Positions 1 through 12,000 of a DNA stretch of 62,000 bases are shown one piece after another. The first letter of the stretch is position 1. Every line of letters starts with the position of its first letter. The stretch comes from Phoronis australis (taxonomy: Eukaryota; Phoronida; Phoronidae). The stretch lies in contig NMRA01000426.1 in the NCBI GenBank assembly GCA_002633005.1, positions 206,506 through 268,505 of the forward strand. The letters are read 5' to 3'. A program made the translations under genes and the position numbers. The notes beneath the pieces were generated by a model, which was given only the letters and a program-made list of their open reading frames with translations, was not told the origin of the DNA and made no database searches.

Positions 1-699
1 CCAGCACTAATGCATGTTAACCATCCCTATGTGTGTATAAAGGATATTGGTATTGCCAGCGGTAGAGCCAGAGGTGATTTCGAGGGTGACACTCGGTGAA
101 TTAGGACTATTCCCATAGTCACTGTCAGATAAAAGTGCTACGTTTCTGTCACATTGAACCGTTGACAAGCTCGTGATAGTTTAGGGTATCACCACTAAAA
201 GGGTGTCACCTTGGGCGGTTTGCCCCCCGCCTCCCCCTAAGTACGCCACTGTACAATGGAGGTCTATGTACCCGAAACCCAAACACTTCTTGTGAGCGAC
301 ATTTCTGTCAGCCAGTTTCCGTATCACGCTATACGTGGCACTTCTTGCACAAGTTATTGGGTTACGTCCAGGGCTCCTCATTGTGACCGTCACGTGCACG
401 AGCCCCACGTTGGTAGAGCCATTACTAACTGCTGCCCTTTTATTTAGCAAAAAATGACTTTGTTACTACAAGTGTTTTAAAAAGCATGGCACCCAATGAC
501 AAGTAATTTTTCTGTAACCTTTTCTTATACAACCGACCAATTGAAGCAGGGTAACCTGCTAAGCGACAGACAACTGACAAGTTAGGTCAAACTTATCCAT
601 CAGATGTCGCAAATGTATGAAAGGCTCAACTGCTGCTGCGAAGCCTTTACCACTGTCAAACGTAAGATTTATGAAAGTGTTATTTATTTACGTTTTTAC

Positions 700-915
700 C
701 AGCCCTCCCCGACTACCACAACCATCACCAACAACAACACCACGTCAACCAGCACCACACCCACCTCAAGAACCACCACACCACCATCATCACCAAACCA
801 TCATGACCACAAACACCCCAACCAGTACCACTCCCAACTCTGGACGAACGAACATCATCACCCTGCACCACCATCACCACAACTGCTCTCAACACCATCA
901 AACAACACCCATCAC
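700..915. repeat. ACC/CAC-rich low-complexity tract
   Basis: About 210 bp made mostly of A and C on the plus strand, with many CACCA and CATCA words. It opens two frames that encode Thr/His/Pro-rich peptides, which are consequences of composition. Strong strand asymmetry is visible. Confidence 0.75.
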
Positions 916-1437
916 TAAGTAAGGAAGTTTGAATAAGTAAGGAAAAAGGAATAACGACTAAGCTCGGTACACTGCGTATTGATGCTTTATTACTAGTACT
1001 AGTACAACACAGAGATTTCTCAGTGTACAGACATGACGTAAGCAATATACACGGCGACAGTTAAAGAACAACGGGTATAGGCCTATATATATATATACCT
1101 ATATATCGTGAGCAAAAGTACTGAAAGCTGCGTCCAAAGAACGCACCTAGACACATTTTAAACGCATTCATCCAGGCCATCGATCTACCAAGAGCCAACA
1201 GAATTAAGAACGGCCTGTACGCACATTTCAATATGTGATGACACACCAGTTGCTTGTCTCACTAGGGATGGTTAGACTGATTCCTTCTATCTTCGCACTT
1301 GATGGTAACGAAATGAAACTTATTAATGACTCCTAAAGACAAACACAGCTCATTCATACGACAGGTTGGCAGCGCGCCCAGTGAAATAATCTCCAGGTTT
1401 TTATCCCCGAGTACATAGCTTGTCCAATCCCGCCTTC

Positions 1438-1567
1438 CGTTCAGTAACTCTAGGACCTCCCTAAAAAGCGAGACTTCGCGAGATTACGTGAGATATTGCC
1501 GTGCATTTTAAATGAGAGAACGTGACTTTGACTAGGTTTTAGCTAGGTCCTAGCGTAGGTCCTAGCG
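1438..1567 (-). mobile_element. MITE copy A (related to 35714-35853)
   Basis: It starts CGTTCAGTAACTCTAGGACC and ends in TAGGTCCTAGCG. The interior (GCGAGACTTCGCGAGATTAC, ATTTTAAATGAGAGAACGTG) is the reverse complement of the element at 35714-35853. The right terminal inverted repeat has decayed. No coding capacity. Confidence 0.75.
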
Positions 1568-3404
1568 TCTACCGTATTCAGTTTCACCTTACCTATGCTA
1601 TAAGACGTCCGGGAAACAAGTAATTTCAGTTGTTACTCTGCCAACTCGCTTAAATCTTCACTCCTCTATTGTCTGAGTTATCCCGCTGTCCGCCGATCAC
1701 CATCTCACTGTATATTACGAGACGGGGTCCAGGCGGCAAGGCTTTGGCTAGTGGTTTGAGTGGAGAACTAAGCTGCAGCCCAGTCTGCTTAATGCGGGCA
1801 ATAATTTTGTCAAGCGAGACCGCAAGTCACGTGTCTTTCGTTTTCGTGGAACACACCTCACTCCCATATTTGTTGCGTCGTAGCTACGCCAATGAACTCA
1901 CTGGAGTTCGAAATGGAAAACTCTTGATACCTACGAAGTGCATCACAGCACAAAATGTGGACTGTGACGTGCTGACTGTCTGAATGAATATTTCCACGCA
2001 GCAGTTAACGTAAACACACGCAGCTCGGTTGGTGAGTGGACGCAGACACGTCGAAATACCAGAGCTATATCACTTATGACGTAGTCTATAGAGTCAGATG
2101 CACGTCGTCAGGCACCGGTTAACCTGTTTCGAGGGACCAAACATGTACAGATACCATTCTTAGTCAATGCACGTTGATAGGTTTTATATCTTGTCTTCTA
2201 TCTGATTGGAACGTGCTTCGTTGAAATGTGTCTCCTGCAACCGAAGTAATAAAAACCCTGAGTTAATGCCCAAAATCTAAAAACTTTTGAAACTTCACAA
2301 ATGTATCACAGTTCAACTACCATAATTTTTGTACATTCACGTTTTGATATTCACAGATAGATAACGAAAACAAGTTAGACCATTTGACCATCTCCAAGAA
2401 CCAAAGACAATTCGCAGCTACTCGATCGTGCGAATATTTGTCTTTGAGACAGTACGATCAAGCCCGCACTAGTTACAAAATAGTGACACCAAAAGCGTTA
2501 GTCAGTACCACAGAAATAATTTATTGAGGGCCAGGGGGACTTTTATCCGTTTGGTTCCAGCCCCGTTGGTCCACCACCATAAATTTCTGTGATGTTTTGG
2601 AACAACTCAAACCTAATTTATGAAGTTAAAGTTATTTGGGACCTAACTGACCAAGTCTATGTTTTAAATAAATATCAAAAATATAGATTTTCCCAATTCA
2701 AGTCTACATTTTCTAAAAGTACAAGCTCTGTAGAATTTGATTTTATCTGCTTTTCATTGGATCATGTGACCATGCTCGTTTTTTAAAATTTAGCACAAAA
2801 TAGCAACAAACCTTAAGGTAAATTTTTGATTTAAAACTTCAAGATGAAATTTCAAAAACGCTGATGGAGTTTTGTAAAATACCATTTTGCTTTCGCTTTT
2901 TGATGAAAATTACAAAAATGATATTTGTGGTAGCCCTTCAGACTCCAGTAGTACATGTTAGAAACAATCCAGCATTTCAGAGAACAGTGCTTAGTCACGT
3001 GATTATGATCACGTGTGTCACATGATGGTAGGTAGTTAGTCACATTTGTACTTTTCTTGGTGTCCAACATAACCTTAAAACGCTTTAACTTATATAACCA
3101 CAACTAAACGCAGTGACAGTTGACTTGCCTGTGTACTTCGCCTCTTTGAAATCCTGCTGCTGGTGGAACTGTTGTAGCTATGGAGACTCCCTCTGACAAT
3201 GGCCAGGGGGCACCTCCGCAAGATGGCGGATTTCCATTGCGAACGAACCGCCTCGTTCGTACAGCAATGAAATATAAAGATGAACAAACCCTGAAATTAG
3301 TCAATTTGTTCAGAATTTATAGGATTTAATTTGCACGATTCAGAACAGAATGTTCGTTCAAATATACAGTACCACTGTCTGCGCATTTTACTGTAGCCAA
3401 CAGA

Positions 3405-3865
3405 CACAAATCACTCGTCCCTTGGACAAAATAACGTAATTAGGAGCCCGGTGTCACAAAATAACGTAAAAGAGGGACCAATATCACAAAATAATATAAG
3501 TTGGATCCCGCTGTCACAAAAAATGTAAAAGAGGGACCAGTATCACAAAATAATATGAGAACCCGGTATGACAAAATAACGAGAGTAGAAACCCGGTATT
3601 ATTAAATAACGAGAATAGGAACCCGGTACGACAAAATAACGAGAGTAGAAACCCGGTATTATTAAATAACGAGAATAGGAACCCGGTATGACAGAATAAC
3701 GAGAGTAGGAACCCGGTATCACAAAATAACGTAGGTGAGGAGCCCTGTGTCTCAAAATGACGCAAGTAGACGCTCGGTGTAACGAAATAACGTACGTAGG
3801 AGTCCGGTGTCACAAAATAACGTACGTAGGAGTCCGGTGTCACAAAAAACCTAAGTAGGAGCAGG
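3405..3865. repeat. Minisatellite, about 30-bp unit
   Basis: More than a dozen degenerate copies of a unit containing CACAAAATAACGTAAGTAGG plus a CCCGGTGT element. The left and right parts differ in consensus (TATTATTAAATAACGAGAAT variants at 3595-3690). A stray half unit recurs at about 4197-4240. The tandem explains long minus-strand frames with repeated Tyr-Phe-Val motifs. Confidence 0.9.
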
Positions 3866-4659
3866 TCTCTTCGTCTTTTTGCGTATTCGTGTGCTTATGG
3901 ACTCACAGGTGCAATATTTTTCTATAATTTCATCTTTATTATGAGCTCCTGTTTGATTAATGACATTGTCTCGCAATATAAGTAAAAACTGAGTCCATAG
4001 TTCATTGAAAATAAATAGGGACTCAGTCTTTAAATTCGGGGTGTTGCATGAAAAGATCCCTACTTATTTTCGATAATATTAATAATTCAAAGCAGAGTTC
4101 ACTCTTGATTTGTATCAAAGATAATAGTTGACTTAGTAATGAAAGGAAAAAATACAAGAAAGTGCAAGTGATGTGTTCACAAGTCCACTGGAATCCCAAA
4201 ATAACACAAAGGGAACCGGGTATCACAAAACAACGCCGGTAAGCAGCAGACCGGTATTACAACTAAGTAGTTAAAGCAGCAGTGAAACTCGAGGTATGTT
4301 GACAAAACTAATTTTTGATTTCGACTACTTAATGGTGCAAAACTGATTGATTGGGTCCTCCAAGTTTACCCATATTTTTCAGAGTTATACAGTGGATGAC
4401 TATACAAGCCAGCCCTGTTGGTTATTGTCACACGTACCTGTGTCGCATTCAGTAGTGTGAATAAGTAAGCAAACACTACTGTTTCTTGACTTAAGTAAAA
4501 GAAGCCGACGGACCATGTGCACCCGAGTAGTGACACCAGCGTCATGGACCCCTTGATCCATACCCTGCAACCGCGTCAAAAGTTCCATGACAAAATGAAC
4601 AGGTAATTAAAACTCAAATTCAATACTGAGAAAGGGAAATGCTTTATGAAAAACTGCAG

Positions 4660-5340
4660 TCACACTCAAAATAATACGAGTTCTACCAAAACGACACACG
4701 AGAGCATTCAATCACATCCGTACTCAAATGATATTTGAACAATCATCCGTACCCAAATGATACTTGAACAATCATCCGTACCCAAATGACGCGCGAGAAC
4801 ATCCAGCCATATCTAATGACACTTAAACAGTCACTTGTATCCAAATGACACAGGAGAATATTCAGCCATATCTAAATGGCATTTGGACAATCATCCATAA
4901 TGACGCGCTAGAACATCCCCAGCCATATATAAATGACACTTTAACAGTCATCCATAATGACGCACGAGAACATCCCCAGCCATATATAAATGACACTTTA
5001 ACAGTCATCCATAATGACGCACGAGAACATCCCCAGCCATATATAAATGACACTTTAACAGTCATCCATAATGACGCACGAGAACATCCAGCCTGTCTCT
5101 CATACCTAAATTACACATGAGAACATCCAATAATTTTGATGACACCTGTCAAATGTCGCACGGGTTGTGTGAACTTTTATTCATACCCAAAAGCCACACA
5201 AGAACTTTCAGCCGCATCCAAATGACATGTGTGAACATTTATTCGTAAATAAATGACACACGAGAACATGAGAACATTTCCATCATATCTAAAACAACAT
5301 GGAGACATTCAGTTACACCCAAATGACACGCATTCCCACT
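4660..5340. repeat. Minisatellite with a 57-bp higher-order unit
   Basis: Degenerate units contain AATGACACNCGAGAACATCC. At about 4894-5090 three near-identical 57-bp units occur (GACGCACGAGAACATCCCCA and downstream). Since 57 is a multiple of 3, frames stay open on both strands and encode 19-residue repeats. I regard these as by-products. Confidence 0.9.
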
Positions 5341-5477
5341 TCTGACTTCCAATCACAAGGAAAAAATATCTTATTGGTCATTTATTACAATTTTGAGTTA
5401 ATTCAAACCAAATTTACAGTGAACAGTGTTGTTATATAAACACCTCCTTATTATTGATTGATTCAAGTTGCTAATAC

Positions 5478-5660
5478 TACCATAGCTAGTTACCTACTAC
5501 GATAGCTAGTTATTTATTATGACAGCTAGTTGATTACTACCATAAGTAGTTACTTACTACCATAGCTAGTTACTTGGTACCATGGGTAGTTACTTATTAC
5601 TTATAGCCACATACTACCGTACTATAGCTCGTTACATAATACTATAGCTAGTTACTTACT
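5478..5660. repeat. Minisatellite, about 20-bp unit, abutting the GPCR stop
   Basis: Repeated units of the type CTACCATAGCTAGTTACTTA, degenerate, about eight copies. The array ends directly at the last recognised coding base of the adhesion GPCR and supplies part of the donor-like GTAAGT there. Confidence 0.8.
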
Positions 5661-6043
5661 TAATATAACAAAGCTGGTGTCCTCCACAAATCTTTATTTT
5701 TCGTTTTGTTTGCTGATCTGCAATTCTCAGAGCTATGCAGAGTATAACAAAGTTGGCCTGGAAATAACGCATAGTGAAACGGAAGATTAAACTGGAGAAT
5801 CTGCCACATAAAAATGTCGTCCAACCAACTGCCAAGAACAAATAGTTCCAGGTGCGCTATGTCTATAGCTGGTGAACAACGCGTCGTCGCCCATTCTTTT
5901 TCCATTGCTTCGAGGGTCAACTTATTGTACTCGCTGCACACAAACTGCGCTTGGCGAGTTTTCAAATCATGCCATTGCTTTTCTTTTTCTTTTAGTTTTT
6001 GCACTAACAGAAAATAGTCTAAGGAGTACACTGCGTGGTGTTT
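5656..6043 (-). pseudogene. Adhesion GPCR exon 13: TM5 end, ICL3, TM6-TM7, with frame break
   Basis: The only acceptor in the correct phase is ATGTGCACAG|AAACAC at 6043, just 97 bp after exon 12. The frame first encodes KHHAVYSLDYFLLVQKLKEK and a charged ICL3, reaching AHLELFVLGSW at the TM6 motif. From there the conserved reading switches frame: WTTFLCGRFSSLIFRF and FQANFVILCIALRIAD (TM6 end, TM7) lie in another frame. One extra base in AGTTGG near 5822-5830 explains this, since dropping it gives the family pattern L-G-x-G-W. Without a correction the first frame runs on to a stop near 5660. The second frame ends with TAA at 5658-5656, which overlaps a good donor (AA|GTAAGT at 5659), so a further tail exon is possible. 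Lys-His-His inside TM5 is also unusual. I mark it broken; an assembly error is an equal possibility. Confidence 0.65.
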
Positions 6044-9000
6044 CTGTGCACATTTTAAAGAAATTACGTCTTAGCTTTGAGGTAACGCACCACTCAAACT
6101 TGGCAAACTATTAGTCAAGTCTTTTCCTCGTTCTACTTACAACCAGCACACAGCCGGCGGGCACAGCAAAGGCCAGTATCGTCAGGTCTTGCGAGTTCAG
6201 CCAACAACTAAATGTGAAAAGAGATATTAGCTGGGTAGCTGTTACACACTTAACCAAACTTTTTTTACTTGTATTACGCAAACAAAATTAATTTTTCACG
6301 CGGTCCGTTGCCTTTATTGATACACCAGACAAGCATGGGCTGCAATGTCAAGGTCACGTCCAGTGCAGAATATAGAGATCGTCGTTCGTGCTTGAGTGAA
6401 GCTCGTGAGAATCGTGATAGGCAAGTTGGTGGACAGGATTCTGCAACGCATGGCTTTACATGTAATGCACTGACAATTCCCAACGTATTTCATACAATAA
6501 ATGAGAACGTCCCTGAATGAAAAAAATTGGTAGATTGAACTCCAAATTCATTAGATGTCGCAAGTGAATGAAAGAAATGACTGCATTCAATTACTAAGAC
6601 CTTAATCACGTGGGTCACGTGGGTCCCTAATCACTCCAAGATCACTATGCCTTTCTGCTTTAAATTAATTCAACAGGGAACTTTATTTATTAGCGTTACC
6701 CAATAAAAATTGACTCGCCCATGGTATTTCGTCCTTTTGAACTCGTTTTACACACCAGAATTCGAAATAAGCTCGAACAAAAAACGATTTAAGCTCTCAA
6801 TACGCTAAAGAGCTGTAGACCTGTGGAAAGTGTTTGTTAACGTCTTCATGCTACACACGGTGATCAAAGAGTACACGTCATCGTAAGAGACATCTACACG
6901 GAACAGCACGGACCGTGGACGTCGTGCCACCGCCGTGTAATAATGGCCCCATCTAAATGGTTGACGCAATTTTCCGTAAAATTTTGCACCATGGGCGGAT
7001 TTGCCTACCCCCCTAAAAATGAAAACAAAACCCCCGTCGGCAGGCTAATTTAAAGAGCCCTCGCGGTCATTTCTTCTCTTACGATGTTTGTCTTAGGTAA
7101 AGTAACTCTAGGAAGTATTTAGGTAAAGTAACTCTAGGAAGTACTTTGTTATTCAACGGTTCTTTTAGTATCATTTTACGAAAAAGAACTTACGCGTAGT
7201 ACCAGCAATAACCGTACTTCCGCGTAATACCAGTCCTAACCATACTTACGAGTAATTACTGCCGTAACCATCTTTAAGGAACGCGAAGGAAAATGAAACG
7301 ATCACGACTGGAATTCCTGTGAAAAACAATCATTGTTCACAATTATACCGTAGTGATGCCAAATGTCAACATTTGAAATTATCATTACGAAAGCTTGCGA
7401 CATGGTGTGTTTCACAAAATGATGAGGGACTTTGTTAAAGAACAAAAATCCCATAGAAAGCAAATATGAAATAACTGCAATGCCGAAGGAGGCCAAGGCT
7501 TGAAGGGACTGTAACCCCAGAGGCGAAAGTAGCGACGTCGACAGGGACAACTGATGACAACACATGAGGGTTGGGGTAAGTCCCTAAATTTGTGGTAGCA
7601 AAGTGATAACTATTGAAATCCAAAACGTCAAAACACGTTGCAGATTAAGAAAACTTCTGAATATCCACATATTTTCCTTGACAAGTCTTCCTTTGCGTCT
7701 TTGAACTTTCACCCCAGGCATACCGTAAAAGTTCTCGATCACTGCATGAACCTTCAAGGGGTAAGAAAACAGAATTTTGCAGAAACTTTGCCTTTTTTCA
7801 CATTAAAATCGTGATTTTAAAGAGACCACAGGGTTTATTTTCTCGTGAAATTTAAAGTTTTATTTCTTTGTTTTGCCAAATCAGGCTCTAATTTCATTGA
7901 GCCCTGCGTAACGTTCTATTGTGAAGAGTTCGTATCATAAAGTGTCCTAGACAAAGTGTCTACCCATGTTCCAGTGGTTGGAGCCAATGATTAGATGTAT
8001 AATTGGCCTCTGGAATCAGTGCATAAACATATATTCAGTACTAGGCTTGTTGCCCAAGACAATTTACAAAACATTTGTGCTGCTCATGTTAAGAAGGAAA
8101 TAACGAGACCTGTTGAGTTTTCTCAGAGGCTGTCGAAAATGAGAGACTGGCTTCTGAATTACTATAGCATTTGAATCCGGCGGCAAAGTCTTACTTGCAG
8201 GTCAAGAACACTGTGGACACTGCTAACTCTTATAAAACACGCATGGAGTTCTCGTTGAAATTAAAGAGAATCTCAAAATCTCTCACATGCTCAGTATCAC
8301 GCACACACGCGCATACACGCGCAAATACTAATATCACAATGTTTCATGTTCGCGCGATGTCCCGTGACAGCGAGACAACGTGACAAGTCCCTATAAACCA
8401 TGTCCAGAAATTTCAAACATGAGCAACGTCATAAAGTAATTATCCTTTGTTTGAATTAAAATAGGTTGCAATCAATCACCCAAAATTCCCGTCTGACGGC
8501 CATGTTGCCTTGGAGACACCACTGCCCCACCATGAAAGGCATTGTTTATACATTTATGACGAGCAACTTAGTGGACCTGATCTGAACTGTCAGTAATAAC
8601 AAACTGTCAGTTATTCTCAATCTGCGACTGAGGAGCATGATGAGAACACAAGAACAAAATTCTGTACAAGGTCAGCGACCTAGGCTAAATGCCTCATATC
8701 TTGCCATATTAGTTTATTGCACACACACACACCGCTAGACGTCTCTACGGTCCATGAAACAACAATGTCCGCCAGTGGCCATCCAATGGGATTTCGCTCG
8801 GTGGTTTGTCTCCCTCTCTACGGTGTCTGGTAATACCTGCGGGCTGGCTAGACAAGTAGGGAACCAGCGAGACGTAAAATCAGGCTTCTAGGCAAAAGGT
8901 TTTTAAAAATACATATACTATACACATGCGGCTATGTGAGTACGATTTCAGGGTCGTTACAAAGTAGAATTTAAAAATATAATAGGAGTAATTCGGCTGA

Positions 9001-12000
9001 GACACATATAATTATGTGAACATTTTAGTCCCGGGACGCAACTGTTTGTCGTGTGGACGCGGCTTTACTTACCGTAACCGGCCAGATAATACCATAAGAC
9101 AGAACACCTGGTGGTGAAGACCCGAACTAATAATAGATACATCTGAATGCCTTCAAGACACATCCACGAGAAGGCGCTGAGGAATGATAGATGAAGCCCC
9201 ACGGCTACCACTTTACATGCCAGCTGAAATGTTCAAGAGACATCATCAGTTTGCTATGTAATTAGCACAGCTTGCTATTCAAACTGCACAATCGTGATAT
9301 AATTCTCAGAATTATTACTTCGGTTCTGATACATCTGAGGGCTGCTTCTCTACTGTCTTTCGACTGTTGGCTAAAATCAGAGAGTCAACCGATGGCTTAG
9401 CCCTGTGTCACGACACCAGGCTAAGGTTAGAAGTCAGAAAATCTGTCTACAACTAGAAACCAACAGACAGAAATTCGTTTTCTCGGTTGACGCGTGTTTA
9501 TTTTTGTTGTAACAAAGGCACTATGCTATCTTTGCTTTTTCAGATTTCAAATAAAATATTCTGAGTCGCGCACATTAATTGCATGTCTCGCTGGAGATAA
9601 AAAGCATTTACACCTTAATCGGTATTGTTCATGGAACACGACTGGATTAAAAAATATACTTCGGTTATTTGTCGTGTGACTTAGTAGCCAACGTATCATT
9701 GCAGTGAACGGCGTGTTAACATCTCCAATATGCACTATTATCTATTGAATAACACAGGACATCACCGTAATTGTATTACGATTGGCAAACTTTATTAAAC
9801 GGGTCTGGAGAATAACATCGTACAATCAAATTTTACTTACTTTGTCCTCCGTTTTGTCAACGCCAACCAGAAAAATGACCTCTCCCACCAACAAACATAT
9901 GCACAAATTTCGATGAATGGTGTTCCTCAAACACCATAAGTTTCTGAAAAATTATCGAGGGTTTTACATGACACCAAATATGCTGAACGCGTTGTCAAGC
10001 CAGAAAATGTCGTAACTACACAAGTTGTCACAACTTACAATCCTCTTATTGTGACAGTAAGTGCAAGCCGTCGTGACACAAATTGTTTCGTTGCAACAAT
10101 TTGTTGTTTTTCCACTTTCACAAACTGCCGCAACAGGAAAATTGTAATGGAGTATACACACCATCAAAGCACAATTTGCGGCAATATAATCAATCAAGTA
10201 CGGTTTTTGCAGTCTTAGGGATGGAGGGTTCTGTAGGCATGAAAATAGCCGTCGACCATGCAAGCGGGGATACACTCGATGTCCCTTTAAGTGTGGTTGG
10301 TCCCCCTTACGGCACTCTAGATCCGCCACTTTTAACAGAGGCGACTGTGAAGAGGGTAACTGTGACAAAATTGGCATAATGACGAGGTTGACGGAAACCG
10401 CAATGTTTGCGTGAATGATTTCAACACAGAGACTTTTATTGACAAAGGGTGCAAAAATTTGATGTTGGCACTTATGAGTGGGATTGAAAATTGACATATA
10501 AGTTACCAACAACGTCGCACTGCTGTTTGTGAACGACATCGTAAGGTGAGGTCTGCGTTAATACTACAGATGCAACTTAATAGTGCCGTTCTTGTACTCG
10601 TTGAATGGCGTTTTCCACAATAGATATTGTAAAAGGAGCTAAATTTCAATATAGCAACAAAAATACAACTTGTTCTTGGAAGTTTAGCATAAACTGTTAC
10701 AATTTGGGTTTTAAGACTATTTGTTGCACCTTAATAGACCATAAGTTGCCCAAAGAACAAATTATGCTAATTTGCTTGTGTTTCAAAGAGCTGTACAAAT
10801 TGTCGCAATTTGAGGATTTGTGTTCATTGGCAGCAAAGTTAGATGTAAGCAACTTAGAACACAACACCCGATTCTGTAGATTCTAGCCTTCTCTTTATAT
10901 AACAGTGTGTCTTTCGGAGTACACAAGACGATTCTACGAAATCTGCAACTCTCAGGAACCAATTTTAGTGTTTAGTTTATACCACTTATTTAAAAAAAAT
11001 TGGAGATTGCTTCAGTTTGTGCAATTACAATACATTCCAGTCTTACAGCGCGTGTTTATAATAACACTGAGCCAGGCATAAAAGGATTCAGCAGAGACAT
11101 GTCTGCTCGAGCCCACCATAAAAATTTCATTCCAGCATCATACCATGATGGTGACAAAATGGTAACATTAATCACTTTTGAGTCCTTGGTCCGTCCGTTC
11201 CTAAATAAAACCACAATGCAGTAAGTGTTCCCTAGTGTCTTGGCAGAAGACAGGGCCTATACTACATACATGTACATCAATGGATCCGAGGAACCTGTGA
11301 AACTTGATCGGATGCTTTAGCATGGGTTTAAGACACTGCTGGATAGAGACGGGGCTCAACGAGAGATTCTATAGGCAGACGCTCTAGATCGGCCTAAACG
11401 GATTCGCCTTTTTGATCATGGTGGCTTGGGGGCGGGGGGGGGGCTAGGGATATGGAAACAGCAACGAATGTATTCGCCGACTTTTCAGTTTTGTTATTGA
11501 AAAAAGTAATCTGTGGTCAATGTCAGATGTTGTCAGACGTCCAGATGGTAACACATCCTTTGACAAAATTGCCGGAATAATTTTCATCACTTCCAATTAG
11601 AGAAAGACACAACTAGTTTTACAATAGCTAACGGTCCAAATCAAAATCCAACAGAAAATTATGACAGCACCAAATTCATAGAACGCACACGTTGAGTTTT
11701 AAGCAGTAAATTGATAGCAGATATACTTACCGGAAACAGGAGAATGTAAGAATACATAGAAGGAGACCTACAACGGACAAACCACATCCGATGTGAGTTA
11801 TGACGTTAAGAGCATGCTTGTCCGCGTCTGATGCCTGAAGAAAGAGCACCGGAAAGTGCGATGAAGAGCACGTGTAGAATTAAGAGTCTCGAACTATGAC
11901 TTTAGTATTACGACTGATAGGCAAATTATCCTCATCGTTTCACTGGGTTACAAATCTTTTTGCATCAACGGGTACCATAGAGCCGAAACTTAACCCAGTC

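Larger units (their letters stand above)
1..5655. other. 3' flank of the adhesion GPCR, no gene recognised
   Basis: No exon with convincing splice sites and family motifs was found on either strand. The stretch holds a CAC/ACC-rich low-complexity tract (about 700-920), a MITE copy, several minisatellites and AT-rich sequence. An additional tail exon of the GPCR could hide here, because the last recognised coding segment ends on a donor-like sequence. Confidence 0.6.

Noticed and set aside
604-922. Thr/His/Pro-rich frames in the CAC-rich tract
   Set aside because: They are explained by low-complexity composition; overlapping frames are open together.
3514-3843. Repetitive minus-strand frames encoding Tyr-Val-Arg-Tyr-Phe-type repeats
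   Set aside because: A product of the ~30-bp minisatellite, open in more than one frame.
7302-7623. Hydrophobic minus-strand frames at 7302-7623 considered as TM6-TM7
   Set aside because: They lie upstream of TM4 in gene order and give poor alignment; the true TM4 exon overlaps at 7250-7316 in another frame.
9964-10539. 191-codon minus-strand frame with IIHANIAVSV and CALMVCILHYNF, resembling TM2 and TM3 of an adhesion GPCR
   Set aside because: Better TM2 (9841-9943) and TM3 (9073-9223) exons with consensus motifs, strong splice sites and correct phases exist on either side, so this intronic resemblance is coincidental.
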